A DNA stretch of 64,000 nucleotides from Demequina litorisediminis (GCF_030161615.1 NZ_BSUN01000001.1:806001-870000); one strand, 5' to 3'. Counted from the first letter of the stretch, positions 29,132 through 39,134 are shown. The notes: generated by a model from the letters alone, not told the origin. Made by a program: numbers and translations.

Positions 29132-29788
29132 ATGGCCGAGAACCTGCCTGACCCCGCGAAGCCGCTCCTGCGCGGCTGGCTGCACCTCGGTGCCGCCCCC
29201 TTCGCCCTCATCGCCGGAATGGTCCTCGTGGTGTTCGCTCCCACACTTGCCGGACGGGTGTCCACGGCCATCTTCACCTTGACGGCCGTCATGCTGTTTG
29301 GGACCTCCGCGGTCTATCACCGCGGCAACTGGGGGCCGACCACCAAGGCCGTCCTGCGCCGCATGGACCACGCCAACATCTTCCTCATCATCGCGGGCAC
29401 CTACACGCCGCTCACGGTGATGCTGCTGGACGGCACCACGCGCACTGCGGTCCTCATCACGGTGTGGACGGGCGCGCTGGTAGGCCTGCTGCTGCGCATC
29501 TTCTGGCTGAACGCGCCGCGCTGGCTGTATGTACCGCTGTACGTCGCACTGGGCTGGGTCGCCGTGGGCTTCATGAAGCCGTTCTACGAGGCTGGCGGCG
29601 CCGCCGTTGTCTCACTGATTGTCATCGGCGGCCTGTGCTACACCGTGGGCGCCGTCATCTACGGCACCAAGTGGCCGCGCGGGTCCGTGAAGTACTTCGG
29701 CTTCCACGAGATCTTCCATGCCCTCACCATTGCGGGCTTCCTGTGCCATTACGTCGCGATCGCGCTCGTGGTGTTCACCGTCTCCTGA
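29132..29788 (+). CDS. Hemolysin III family (TrhA/PAQR) membrane protein
   Basis: An unbroken 218-residue protein with seven hydrophobic segments. SAVYHRGNWGPTTKAVLRRMDHANIFLIIAGTYTP holds the family's first metal-site His and the DHxxI motif near residues 60-95; YFGFHEIFHALTIAGFLCHY near 190 holds the HxxFH pair and last His. PAQR-type proteins are membrane hydrolases or membrane-homeostasis factors; despite the name a role in haemolysis is not implied. No ribosome binding site is visible because the palindrome reaches the ATG, consistent with a leaderless mRNA. Confidence 0.9.
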   Translation: MAENLPDPAKPLLRGWLHLGAAPFALIAGMVLVVFAPTLAGRVSTAIFTLTAVMLFGTSAVYHRGNWGPTTKAVLRRMDHANIFLIIAGTYTPLTVMLLDGTTRTAVLITVWTGALVGLLLRIFWLNAPRWLYVPLYVALGWVAVGFMKPFYEAGGAAVVSLIVIGGLCYTVGAVIYGTKWPRGSVKYFGFHEIFHALTIAGFLCHYVAIALVVFTVS

Positions 29789-29797
29789 CGGTCAGGC

Positions 29798-30022
29798 TTA
29801 CGCCTGGGGCTTGCCGGGCTCCTCGGCAGCACCGTCGGTGCTGGTCGCAGGCGCCGCCTCTGCGGCCGATGCCGTGGCCACCGCATCGGCACCCTCGGGT
29901 GGGTGCGTGCGCACCTTTCGCAGGTGCCGCGACAGGGACAGCATGAGCACCACGGCCGCCGCCACCATCAGGAACGTCGCGACGAACGCGAGGAAGCCTG
30001 GGCCTCCGGAGAAATCTGCCAC
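29798..30022 (-). CDS. Small single-pass membrane protein
   Basis: A short protein of about 74 residues with one N-terminal transmembrane helix ([19 protein letters not shown]), a basic segment (RHLRKVR), and an Ala/Pro/Glu-rich cytoplasmic tail. Such proteins are frequent next to hemolysin III genes in actinomycetes; function unknown. GTG 30022 is preferred because AAGG lies nine bases upstream; a TTG at 30028 is the alternative. The tail contains an inverted pair of the 9-mer motif at 29864-29890, encoding ADAVATASA. Confidence 0.72.
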   Translation of the reverse strand: MADFSGGPGFLAFVATFLMVAAAVVLMLSLSRHLRKVRTHPPEGADAVATASAAEAAPATSTDGAAEEPGKPQA

Positions 30023-30061
30023 CGTCAATCACCTTCTTTCTGTGAACTATCCTGCCTCATG

Positions 30062-30473
30062 ATGACCGAGCCGCAGCACACCCCGTCAGCCGATGAGACC
30101 GAAGACATCGCCTCGTCGCGCCCGCGCCTGTCCCGCAAGGGCTGGGCCCTCGCGATCCTCGGTGTGTGTGCCATGACCGCCATCGCCGCGTGGTTCGGGC
30201 TGTCGCAGGCCGACCAGCCCGTGCGGTGGCAGGACGTCGGCTTCTCCATCGACTCCCCCACCGAGGCGGAGGTGACGTTCGACGTCCACCTCTACAGCGA
30301 TCAGGCTGCCGTGTGCCACGTGCGCGCGCTGTCCGTCAGTTACGCGGAGGTCGGTGTCGCCGAGGTCACGGTCGACCCCGCCGACGGCACGAGCCAGCGG
30401 ATCACGCTGCCGATCAGCACCGTCGAGGAAGCGACGAGCGCGCAGGTCAACTACTGCGACGTCGAAAGCCTAG
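30062..30473 (+). CDS. DUF4307-type membrane-anchored protein
   Basis: A protein of about 136 residues: an acidic N-terminus, one transmembrane helix ([20 protein letters not shown] near 33-52), and an extracytoplasmic beta-rich domain with [11 protein letters not shown]. It ends QVNYCDVES, as DUF4307 proteins of actinomycetes do. As written the frame continues into greA, because the stop AGC-TAG at 30468-30473 appears as agcctag with an extra C. That this gene and greA should be separate is clear from family lengths and the greA ribosome binding site. Confidence 0.8.
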
Positions 30474-30547
30474 GCCTCACCGGTCTTTCCCCTTTCGGTT
30501 CCCTGTTGGTAACCTGTCCAGTCACGCTCACCACCATGGAGGAACTC

Positions 30548-31031
30548 GTGTCCGAGACGACCGGAACCTGGCTGACCCAGGAGGCCTACGACCGCCTGCA
30601 GGCGGAGTACGACCATCTCACCGGCGAGGGTCGCGCCGCGATCGCCAAGGAGATCGACGAGCGCCGCCAGGAGGGCGACCTCAAGGAGAACGGCGGCTAC
30701 CACGCGGCGCGCGAGGAGCAGGCCAAGCAAGAGGCTCGCATCCAGCAGCCTGCGCCACCTGCTGCAGACCGCCACCGTCGGCGAGGCCAACGCCTCCGAC
30801 GAGATCGCGTCCGGCACCGTGGTGGTTGCCGAGGTCATGGGCCGCGAGATGCGTTTCCTGGTGGGTTCGCGCGAGGTCGCGGGCGGCACCGACATCGACG
30901 TGTTTTCGGCTCAGTCGCCGCTCGGCTCGGCGTTGCTGGGCAAGAAGGTGGGCGACGAGACCTCGTACTCCGCCCCCAACGGCAATCAGATTCCCGTCAA
31001 GGTGATCTCGGTGGAGCCCTTCAGCGGCTAA
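30548..31031 (+). CDS. greA: Transcription elongation factor GreA
   Basis: GreA inserts its coiled coil into the secondary channel of backtracked RNA polymerase and stimulates transcript cleavage. The protein is about 160 residues: coiled-coil [21 protein letters not shown] and [15 protein letters not shown] with the acidic tip (DLKEN), then the C-terminal FKBP-like domain with [24 protein letters not shown] 30548 is chosen since GGAGG lies eight bases before it; the upstream ATG at 30536 contains that Shine-Dalgarno sequence. A frame break near 30751 reads CAGCTGCGC as cagcctgcgc, at the end of the coiled coil. Confidence 0.93.
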
Positions 31032-31086
31032 CCGTCACCGCACCGTTCACGGCCCGTCTGCCCCTGGCAGGCGGGCCGTGTCACGT

Positions 31087-32230
31087 TCAACCGCGATCGA
31101 GCACGACCCCCACCTCACCGTGGCCGGTGTGGGGGAACATGTCGAACAGGCGGATCTCCCGCGCGGTGTAGGACGGCATCGCCTCGAGGTCACGCGCGAG
31201 GCTCACGGGATGACAACTGGAGTACACGACGGTCTGCGCGCCCGAGTCCTCGATCCACCCCGCAAGGTCCGGTCCTAGCCCCCTGCGAGGGGGATTCACC
31301 ACGACCGCATCGGGGCCCTCACCTTGCGCGCCCGCCCACGCCACGGCATCGGCGGCGAGGAAGGCGACGGCGTCAGCGCCCGCAACCCCTGCATCGGCCA
31401 TCTCCGCCGCGCTGCGGCGCGCCGCGTCGATCGCCGCGTCCGAGATTTCGATGCCCGTCACCGCGCGGCCAGCGGCAAGGCAGTGAAGTGCGAGCCCGCC
31501 GACGCCGCAGTACAGGTCCCACAGGCTCGCTGGCGCGGCGGCATCAACCCACTCGGCTACCTGGCGGTACAGGGCCGATGCGACTGCGGTGTTGGTCTGA
31601 AAGAAGGCGCGGGCCTAGGTGGAGGGTCACGTCGTTGATGGTCATGGGAAGGGTCTGCGCAGGGGTCAGCACGATCTCCCTGTCCCCCTCCGTGACCGCC
31701 TTGTGCTCGGGCAGCACGTTCAGGGTGGCAACCTCGAGCGCGGGGAGCCGCTCGATGAGCCACGGCAGATGCTTGCGCAGCCGGGACAGTGCCTCGGTCG
31801 AGCGCATCACGAAGCGCACCAAAATGCCGCCCGAGGGAGCGAGGGTCACGAGGATGTGCTTCAGTTCCCCGCGTCGCTCGGGCACCGCGTACGGCTCCAG
31901 GCTGGCGCGCGTGATGAACGCGGCGAGGATGGGAAACGTCGCGCTCAGCGCCGGCGGGTAGAGGCCACAGCGGCGTAGGTCCGTGCCGCGGCCCTCGGCG
32001 TCCAGGATGCCCACGGTGGGGGCGTCGACGGTACCTGCCACCACCATCTTGGCCTTGGTGCGGAAGCCGGATTCTGCGGACGCCACCGGAGGTAGCCACG
32101 TCGCCGAGGGCGCGAGGGGTGCCAGCAACGCCTCCACGTCCGCCTGCTTGCGTGCCAGGCGAACGGGGTAGGGAGTCTCAATGAGGGAGCAGGAGCGGCA
32201 GACGCCCGCATCCCAGTAGTCGCACTGCAT
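31087..32230 (-). CDS. rlmC: 23S rRNA (uracil-5-)-methyltransferase, RlmC-like
   Basis: A SAM-dependent methyltransferase of the RumA/RumB family that makes m5U in 23S rRNA. The repaired protein is about 380 residues. The N-terminal [17 protein letters not shown] supplies the [4Fe-4S] cysteines; [16 protein letters not shown] and [12 protein letters not shown] form the SAM site near residue 230-265; the catalytic segments are [18 protein letters not shown] and [15 protein letters not shown] with the nucleophilic Cys. One frame break near 31610 (two bases missing or one extra in a GGCCC stretch) is not of the AGCT kind. The start is 5 bp from the stop of the AI-2E gene. Confidence 0.88.
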
Positions 32231-32235
32231 GTCGA

Positions 32236-33560
32236 TCAGGACGCGGGGTGGTCCCCGTCGCGCTCCTCGGGGCGACGCACCCGAATGGTGCCCGTCGTCG
32301 GGGAAGGCTCGCCGTCGGTGGTGTCGGCCTCGTCCTGTACCTCGGAGCGGTCTCGCACCGGGATCTCCGTGGTGGTGGCGGGCTTGCGGCCGCGCGCCCT
32401 GTTCACGATCTGGCGCGAGCGTTCGGCGAGCACGGGGACGGTGGCTGTGATGGGTGGCACTTCTTCCTCATCGGGCTTGTAGGCGTCGCGCAAGGCCCGG
32501 GAGAACGCGTAGAAGAAGGACACGATCGGGACCGCGATGACCGCGCCGACGAGGCCCAGCGTGATGGTTCCCGCGGAGATGGTCAGCAGCACCACCAACG
32601 GGTGCAGGCTGAGCGCCTTACCGAACAGCCACGGGTAGAGCACATTGCCCTCGAGCCTGCTGCACCAGGAGTACCGCGCCCAGCATCAGGAGGGCCGTCG
32701 TCGGGCCACCGTCGACCAGCGCGACGAGCGAGGCGATGGCACCGGACAGGGTGGCACCGAACATCGGGATAAAGGAGAACAAGAACACCAGGATGGCGAT
32801 GGGTAGCGCGAGCGGGACGCCAAGCAGCCATGCCGCGAGGCCGATGCCGACCGCATCGACGAACGCCACAAACACCGTGGTCTGGGTGTAGCGCCGCAAG
32901 GTGTTCCAGGCGTGGATACCGGCACGGTCCACACGCTCGGAGTTGTCGCCTGGCACTAGCCGCGCCGACCACAGCCACAACTTGCGGCCGTCGCGTAGGA
33001 AGAAGAACAGCGCGAACAGGGCGATGACCGCACTGGCTGCCACGCCGCCGATGGTGGACGCTGCACCGAGCGCGCCGCTGGCGATGCCCGAGGCGTTGTC
33101 GGTGGCCCAGCCCTGCACCTGTTCCACGATCTGATCGAGCCTGGTCCTCGCTCATGTGCAGCGGGCCCTGCGCCAGCCAGTCCATGAACTGCTGGAAGCC
33201 CTCGAGTGCGGCGTCCTTCAGGTCACCAAACCCGGCGACGATCGACGTCGAAGCGGCCCCCAGGAGGAACGACACGATGCCGAGCAACACCAGGATCGAC
33301 AGCGCCGCTCCCAGCCCCCTGGGCACACGCCACCGCTCCAGATGGTGCACCACACGCTCGAGCGGCGCCGCGATCAGGAGCGCGATAATGAGGGGGACGA
33401 AGAGTGTCGACAACGAGGTGAACATCCAGAAGAACGCACCCACCACGATGCCGACCACGATGATGCGCCAGGACCACGCCGCAGAGACGCGCAGACCCAG
33501 GGGGACGCGCCGGGTGACCTCGGTGCTCGCACCACTGTCAGAATGCTCGAGGTCAGCCAT
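32236..33560 (-). CDS. AI-2E family (YdiK/PerM-like) membrane transporter
   Basis: A polytopic membrane protein of about 440 residues with eight predicted helices, including IIVVGIVVGAFFWMFTSLST near residue 32 and the C-terminal LFSFIPMFGATLSGAIASLVAL and AVIAVPIVSFFYAF. Members export autoinducer-2 or act as Na+/H+ antiporters; the substrate cannot be told here. The C-terminus is a long charged cytoplasmic tail (IPVRDRSEVQDEAD). Frame breaks near 33137 (CAGCTCGAT) and 32655 (CAGCTCGAG) carry an extra base. Confidence 0.88.
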
Positions 33561-33653
33561 GCAGCGAGCCTAGCGCCAGCATCGGACATGTCTCCGTGAC
33601 GCGCGGAACAGGCGCGGGCGAGACAGCGTTGTGTGAGCACGGAAGGGAATCAC

Positions 33654-34304
33654 ATGTTAGGAATCGACAAGACCCGCATGATCACCGCCGACGAGGCGAT
33701 GCCGGGACGCGACACCGCCCTGGAGATCGCGGACCGCCACGTGGTGCTCGGCACGCCGCTGAAGGGCCCGTGGCCCGATGGCTTTGACGTTCTCTACGTG
33801 GGCATGGGCTGTTTCTGGGGCGCCGAGCGCATCTTCTGGCAGACCGAGGGCGTCTATGCGACGGCCGTCGGCTACATGGGTGGCTGGACGCCGAACCCCA
33901 CGTACATCGAGACATGCACCGCGCAGACCGGCCACGCGGAAGCCGTGATGGTGGTCTACGACCCCTCGGCGGTGAGCCTCGACACCCTGCTGGGCCGGTT
34001 CTGGGAGAACCACGACCCGACCACGCTCCACCGCCAGGGCGGCGACATCGGCACGCAGTACCGCTCCGCAATCTTCACCACGACGCCCGCCCAGGCGGCG
34101 GCGGCGCAGGCGTCACGCGAGCGCTACCAGTCCGCGCTGACCGACAAGGGCTTCGGCACCATCACCACGCAGATCGCTCCTGCCGAGGACGCCGGCGACG
34201 GAGTCTTCTACTACGCCGAGGACTACCACCAGGGCTACCTGCAAAAGAACCCCGGCGGCTACTGCAACCACGGGTTCTGCCAGGCCTCTTACGTGGGCGC
34301 ATGA
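33654..34304 (+). CDS. msrA: Peptide-methionine (S)-S-oxide reductase MsrA
   Basis: Repairs methionine-S-sulfoxide in proteins using thioredoxin. Intact, 216 residues. The catalytic Cys is in [15 protein letters not shown] near residue 50, followed by [32 protein letters not shown] and QYRSAIF. The resolving cysteines are in [12 protein letters not shown] at the C-terminus. GGAAGGG precedes ATG 33654. The stop overlaps the next start as ATGA. Confidence 0.95.
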   Translation: MLGIDKTRMITADEAMPGRDTALEIADRHVVLGTPLKGPWPDGFDVLYVGMGCFWGAERIFWQTEGVYATAVGYMGGWTPNPTYIETCTAQTGHAEAVMVVYDPSAVSLDTLLGRFWENHDPTTLHRQGGDIGTQYRSAIFTTTPAQAAAAQASRERYQSALTDKGFGTITTQIAPAEDAGDGVFYYAEDYHQGYLQKNPGGYCNHGFCQASYVGA

Positions 34305-34791
34305 GCGAGCCTGAGCTCGCCGCCGACGAGCCTGCGCCACCTGGAACGGTGCGTGGAGCTCGCCGGCGAGGCACTCGTGGCGGGACACGCGCCGTTTGGT
34401 TCGGTCCTCGTCTCGGGTGCCGGGGTCGCTCTCGCGGAGGATCACAACCGCATCGGCGACGGCGACCCTACCGCCCACCCCGAGATCGCTCTGGCGAGGT
34501 GGGCGGCCGCTCATCTGACGGCCGAGGAGCGCGCCACGGCGACGGTGTTCACCTCCGGCGAGCACTGCGCAATGTGTGCCGCCGCCCACGCTTGGGTGGG
34601 GCTGGGGCGCATCGTCTACGCCACGTCGACCGAGCAGCCTACTGCGCTGGCGTGCCGAGGACGGCGTGGCTGCGGGGCCTGTTCAGCCCCTCCCCATCGG
34701 AACGGTGGCTCCCGGTGTTCAGGTCCAGGGTCCGGTGGCGCAGTTCACGGCACCGATGCGGGCACTGCACGCCCGTCACGCCCGCCCGTAA
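34301..34791 (+). CDS. Nucleoside/nucleotide deaminase (zinc cytidine-deaminase fold)
   Basis: A zinc-dependent deaminase of about 163 residues related to guanine deaminase and TadA. The zinc and catalytic site is [13 protein letters not shown] (HxE) near residue 65 and [12 protein letters not shown] (CxxC) near 95. The C-terminus [21 protein letters not shown] resembles guanine-deaminase-like members. Frame breaks near 34331 (GAGCTGCGC) and 34638 (CAGCTACTG) carry an extra C, while AGCT at 34314 and 34356 is intact. Translationally coupled to msrA. Its 3' end overlaps the convergent LtrA gene. Confidence 0.83.
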
Positions 34792-36099
34792 GGCGCAGCC
34801 GCGCGCGACGGTCCACGACCGACACGAGGAGCGTGGCCGCGGCCAGGACACAGACCACGGCGGCGGCGGACAACGACTCGCGGGCGACTATCACCACGGC
34901 AGGAGCGATCACACCGGCCCCCGCGAGCCATGCCGCTCTCCTGCCGTCCTCCTCCCCGCCGCCGCGGCGCGCCAGCACCGCATGGACCGTGGCGGAGACC
35001 AGCAGATAGAGCGCGAGCGCGCCCGCCAGGACGAGGACCTCGTGCTCGTCTAGAGCACGCGCGGGATGCGCGAGCACCACGCCGAGGACGGCCGCGACGG
35101 CGACCAGCGCGAGCGAGGTCACCAGGTGCGCGACCCATTGGACACGCACAGGTATGGCACCGTTCGCGAGCAGCGCCACCCCCGCGCTGCCGTGACGCAC
35201 GGCGAGGTTCCACAGCGCCACGATGAGGGCGAACGCCCCGGCCCAGGCCACCAGGAGCATGCGGTCCCATTCGGCGCCCGAGGCGGCATTGAGCATCTGA
35301 ATGAGTCCCTCGCCCAACAGAATGAGCGTGAAGAGGCCGAACCGCTCGGCGAGGTGGGCGTTGTCGGTGCGCAACGCGACGATCGACGTGGGAATCTGCC
35401 GCCCCACCCGGCCGGCCTTCTCACGTCGCTCGATCCTGCGTTGCCTGCGCCGGGCCCGCGCCGACATCGCGGGCGCCTCTGCGCCGTCGCGTTGCGCGCG
35501 CTCCTCGTGGGCGGCGAGCCTGCTCGCGGCGGCGCTCGGCGACGTGGTCAAGCCTCTCCTGCGCACCCTCCAGCAACTTATCCTCGCGCGCCCGCAACAG
35601 GCGCAGCAGGTCGATGGTGAGACCCGCCGCCCACCAGAGGTACTTGGCGTCGCCTTCGAACCAGAACGACACGATCCAGGGAAGCACCCCCGTGAAGGCC
35701 TGAATCACCGGTAGGTCGACCACCACCGCGGCACCATGCCACGGGCGCGCTGCCGCGACCCGTCCCACCACATAGGCGATGGCGAACGCCTGCGCGTGGC
35801 CCTCGTGAATGCCGGGGACCGCGGCGACCATGACGGACAGCACGGCCATGCCAACCAGGAAGGTCGGCAGACGAGCATCGTCGCCACGGACGTTGCCGTA
35901 CGCCGTGAAGCAGGTCCAGATCATCCAGAACGCGCCGAACGCCACGGCGAACAGGAACAGGCTCGACCACCCGTCGCCGTCCTCGATGAGGTGCGCGAGG
36001 AGCCCCGCTCCCGCCACCACCACCAGGTCGAAGAACAGGCTCCGGCCACGAGGCGTGGCGCTCCTCCTCGACGGCCGATGCGGTTTGCGGTTCGCTCAC
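34745..36099 (-). CDS. Low temperature requirement A (LtrA) family membrane protein
   Basis: A polytopic membrane protein of about 450 residues. The N-terminal family motif WPELFFDLVVVAGAGLLAHLI is near residue 20, followed by about eleven more hydrophobic segments, with HLAERFGLFTLILLGEGLIQML near 270. LtrA was linked to growth at low temperature in Listeria; its activity is unknown. A charged linker rich in Arg and Glu separates the two membrane halves. Frame breaks near 36040 (GAGCTGTTC) and 35520 (CAGCTCGCC) carry an extra base. Start GTG 36099. Confidence 0.85.
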
Positions 36100-36120
36100 G
36101 AGGCCTCCTGCGGTGGTGCG

Positions 36121-37107
36121 TCAGCCCAGGATAGAACGCACGAACTCCAGGCGTTTCATGGTCTGAAAACCCTGTCCGCCCTCGTGACCGTTGTCCGGGT
36201 AGACCTCAATGGCCTTGGCGGGCGCCGAGGGAGCGAGGTCGCCGTAGCGGTTGAACGCCGTAAAGACCGTCGACGGCGGGCAGATCCCATCGCGCAACGC
36301 GGCGGAGGTGAGCAGCGGGGCATGCGCGCGGCGGGCATGGTTGGCGGCGTCAAGGTAAGACAGCGTGCCAAAGACCTTGTCGCGCGCGTCCCGATGCACG
36401 GCGAGATAGCGCACCAGGCTCGCCGTACGGGAAGTCATCCGTGATCGCGATAGCCCGCTCAAAGTGGCACAGGAACGGCACGTCCGCCATCACGCCAGCA
36501 AGGTCCGGCACCAAGCCCGAGACCGCGAGGGCCACCCCGCCGCCCTGGGAGGTGCCAGCGAAGAACACGCGCTCGGGGTCGACCCCCGGCAGCACCCGTG
36601 CGGCGTCCACGCCGCGCACGGCATCGGTGAACATGCGGCGGTAGTAGTGGTCGTGCGGGTCATCGATGCCGCGCGTCATCACGCCAGAGGACGCGGGCCC
36701 CGTGGCACCCACATCGGCGGTATGTCCGCCGTTGCCCCACTCGGACCCCTGGCCGCGCGAGTCGATCCACAACGTCGCGATGCCCTCGGCCGGCCACAGG
36801 GTGTGCTCAATCGGCAGGCCCCGCCCGCCGCCGTACCCGGCGATCTCCACCACGCAGGGCAGGGCGCCCGTGGCGGCCCTCGGCCTGGCGTACCACGCAC
36901 GAATCGGCTGCCCACCAAAGCCGGGGAACGTCACGTCCTGGATGTCGACGCCGCCCAACCCGGCCCCGGCATCGGCCATCTGCACGTCCAGCGGCACCGA
37001 GCGTGCCTCGGCGAGGGTGCGTGCCCAAAACTCGTCGAAATCCGCGGGCTCACGAACGTCGGGACGGTAGGTTTCGAGCCGGAAAGGGGCAGGTCGAACT
37101 GGGGCAT
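36121..37107 (-). CDS. Acetylxylan esterase/cephalosporin-C deacetylase family hydrolase
   Basis: An alpha/beta hydrolase of the AXE1 family, about 329 residues, which removes acetyl groups from xylo-oligosaccharides or related compounds. It has the N-terminal MPQFDLPLSGLETYRPD, VTFPGFGGQPIRAWYA near residue 55, LWIDSRGQGSEWG near 110, the nucleophile elbow FFAGTSQGGGVAL with catalytic Ser near 180, and the His in PDNGHEGGQGFQ near the end. No signal peptide is visible, so it probably acts on imported oligosaccharides. Frame breaks: near 37085 one C is missing (GGCCTCG read as ggctcg), near 36425 GAGCTGGTG has an extra base. Confidence 0.88.
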
Positions 37108-37193
37108 CATCGCTCCGGACATGACGACGCCCGCCGCGCGACCCGCGAGGGGCCGTACGCGACGGGCGGTCGGACGTTCAGGCGTTCAGGGTG

Positions 37194-37991
37194 TCAGTCG
37201 CGTCCTTGGAGGATAGCGATGATCCGCAGGAACTCGGTGTACATCCAGACGAGCGTGACGACCAGGCCGAAGGCCGCGGTCCACTCGTACTGCTGCGGCA
37301 GTCCGCGCTTCACGCCGTTCTCGATAAAGTCGAAGTCGGCGATGAGCGAGATGCACGCGAGACCCACGGCCACGAGGCCGATCGCGACACCGATCCAGCC
37401 GGAGCGCAGCCCCCATGCGGAGTCGGTGCCGCCGAAGATCATCACGAAGATGTTGACGACCGAGAAGGCCAGGTACGAGATACCGCCGATGATGAGGATC
37501 TTGCGCATCTTCGAGGTGTAACGAACCTTGCCGGTGCGGTACAAATACAGGCACACGCCGGACGTGATGGCGGTCGCCAGCAGCGCCTGCATGGCGGCGC
37601 CGGGGACGTCGAAGCCCTGCTCGATGTAGATCGACAGCGAGCCGAGGAAGTAGCCCTCGACGGCGGCGTAGATGAGCGCCATGGTCGGGTTCGTGGTGCG
37701 CTGGAACGCGAGCACCAGGCCCAGCACCATGCCCGCGATGGCCGAGATGAACAGGCCCGCGGTCGAGGGGAACAGGTAGCCGGGGATCGCCGCGATGAAC
37801 GCGAGAACGATCATGCCCGCGGCCTTGCTCGTCACACCCTCGTAGGTCATGCGACCCATCTGCGCGGACGTGGCGCTGGGTGCGTCGAACTGCGACTGCA
37901 GGTCCTCTGCGGTGACGGCCGAGCCGTCGGGGTTGATGGTCGCTCCGGGCTTGAAGGCGCTGTTGAGCCTGCTGAACACGGGGCTGGCCAT
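37194..37991 (-). CDS. Bax inhibitor-1/YccA family membrane protein
   Basis: An unbroken 265-residue protein of the Bax1-I family typical of actinomycetes, with a short cytoplasmic N-terminus (MASPVFSRLNSAFKPGATIN) and seven hydrophobic segments, the last ending LVVTLVWMYTEFLRIIAIL. Bacterial members are pH-sensitive calcium-leak channels in the known cases; function here is inferred from family only. AGGCTC at the seventh codon is in frame, so not every AGGCT in the window is an error. Confidence 0.93.
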   Translation of the reverse strand: MASPVFSRLNSAFKPGATINPDGSAVTAEDLQSQFDAPSATSAQMGRMTYEGVTSKAAGMIVLAFIAAIPGYLFPSTAGLFISAIAGMVLGLVLAFQRTTNPTMALIYAAVEGYFLGSLSIYIEQGFDVPGAAMQALLATAITSGVCLYLYRTGKVRYTSKMRKILIIGGISYLAFSVVNIFVMIFGGTDSAWGLRSGWIGVAIGLVAVGLACISLIADFDFIENGVKRGLPQQYEWTAAFGLVVTLVWMYTEFLRIIAILQGRD

Positions 37992-38091
37992 GTGGTCCTC
38001 CTCGAGGGGTACGGTCCTCGTCAGACTAACGAACGGAACCGCCGAAACGGCATCGGCCGTAAGAGGGATTCTCTGAGGGCGGACGCAACTC

Positions 38092-38632
38092 TCACCCCAG
38101 CGGGTGGTCGGTCACCTGCGTCTCGAGCGCTTCGCCGTTGAAATCGACGTAGAGGTGACGCTCCGTGACCGTCACCGTGAGGCGATTGCGGCGCTCCAGC
38201 CGCTGCGCCACGTCATCAACGAAGGCGCCGTCGTAGGCGTGGAGCACGATGTCCTCGCGACCGTGGATGCGTTTGCCGTCCCACCGCGCCAGCACCTTGC
38301 CCGGGTCGCGGTGGGTGTAGACGGCGGTGTACTCGGCCAGCCTGCTGCCGTGGTGAAGGCGGTCGGCCTCGGGCGCGCCCACCTCGATCCAGGCGGTGAC
38401 GGCACCGGTGAGGTCGCGCGCGATCACTGCGGGCTCATCCGTGGTCGCGATCCCCGCACCGAAGGCCAGCCCCTCGCGGAACTCGAGGCAGTAGGCGAGG
38501 ACGCGCGTGACGAGGAAGGCGGCGGTCTCCGACGGGTGACGCGCCACGCGCAGGCTCAAGGTCCTCGTACACCCCGCGGTCCATGTCCGCGAGCGTGACG
38601 TCGAAGGTGTGAACGGTCGCGCCGGCTGCCAT
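38092..38632 (-). CDS. YaeQ family protein
   Basis: A protein of about 180 residues matching YaeQ: MAAGATVHTFDVTLADMDRGVYEDLELRVARHPSE at the N-terminus, TRVLAYCLEFREGLAFG near 55, then EVGAPEADRLHHGSRLAEYTAVYTH near 95. The family has a PD-(D/E)XK nuclease-like fold, but its biochemical role is not established. One frame break near 38556 reads GAGCTGCGC as gagcctgcgc. Confidence 0.85.
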
Positions 38633-38669
38633 GGGGCAAGGCTACGGGCGCGCCGCTAGCGTGAGGACC

Positions 38670-38890
38670 ATGGAGTTCACAGCGGTGGTGGAGGCTCGAC
38701 GCGACGGCCGATGCGGTGGAGGTCCCCGGTGACGTGGCGGCTGCACTCGACGCGGCCGGGGCGCGAGCGACGTTCGACGCCCGCACGGTGAGCCAGCGCC
38801 GCCAGCACGTGCGCGTCATCGACCGGGCCAAGCGGCCCGAGACGCGCGCCAGGCGCATCGACGCTCTGATCGAGGAACTCGGGAGCCTAG
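38670..38890 (+). CDS. Short YdeI/OmpD-associated-like protein
   Basis: About 72 residues after repair. MEFTAVVELDATADAVEVPG resembles the start of DUF1905-type domains, and SQRRQHVRVIDRAKRPETRARRID the C-terminal part of YdeI-like proteins; the middle is shortened relative to larger relatives. Function unknown. GAGCTCGAC near 38690 is read as gaggctcgac. The stop is AGC-TAG at 38885-38890, sequenced as agcctag, so the uncorrected frame runs on into the tRNA gene. Divergent from yaeQ. Confidence 0.65.
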
Positions 38891-38909
38891 ACGACCCGAA
38901 TGCGTCGCG

Positions 38910-38983
38910 TGCCCCCGGCGGGACTCGAACCCGCACTGAGCCGATTTTAAGTCGGCCGCCTCTGCCAATTGGGCTACGGGGGC
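38910..38983 (-). tRNA. tRNA with anticodon UAA (Leu) and a short variable loop
   Basis: On the minus strand the 74-nt gene begins GCCCCCGTAGCCCAATTGGC and ends CGGGGGCA, giving a perfect 7-bp acceptor stem. The anticodon stem GCCGA/TCGGC encloses CTTAAAA, so the anticodon is UAA (leucine). The T-arm GCGGGTTCGAGTCCCGC is perfect. CCA is not encoded. Normal bacterial tRNA-Leu has a long variable arm; this one has only a few bases between anticodon stem and T-arm, so its amino-acid identity is less certain than its anticodon. Confidence 0.85.
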
Positions 38984-39004
38984 GTGCCCGACGATTCTGC
39001 CCCA

Positions 39005-39108
39005 CGATTCCGTTTGGCCCACACTTGTGACGGAAGTGACTCGTGAGCCACGCGGGACTCTCGCATCGTGCCCACCCGTCACACGCGCCACATCCGTGGG
39101 CCAAACGG
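39005..39108 (+). repeat. Inverted-repeat element, diverged copy C
   Basis: CGATTCCGTTTGGCCCAC (39005-39022) and GTGGGCCAAACGG (39096-39108) form 13-bp perfect terminal inverted repeats. Between them are GTGACTCGTG and CACCCGTCAC, as in the 100-bp elements at 28110-28209 and 47717-47816, and the left end starts with the same CGATTCC. It lies between the tRNA gene and the ppx 3' end. Confidence 0.5.
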
Positions 39109-39134
39109 ACGGCGAGCGGAACAAGTCCGGGCGG

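Noticed and set aside
37950..37985. AGGCTC near the start of the Bax inhibitor gene as another AGCT error
   Set aside because: The codon run FSRLNSAF is in frame and matches the family, so this AGGCT is genuine. It shows the correction must be decided gene by gene.
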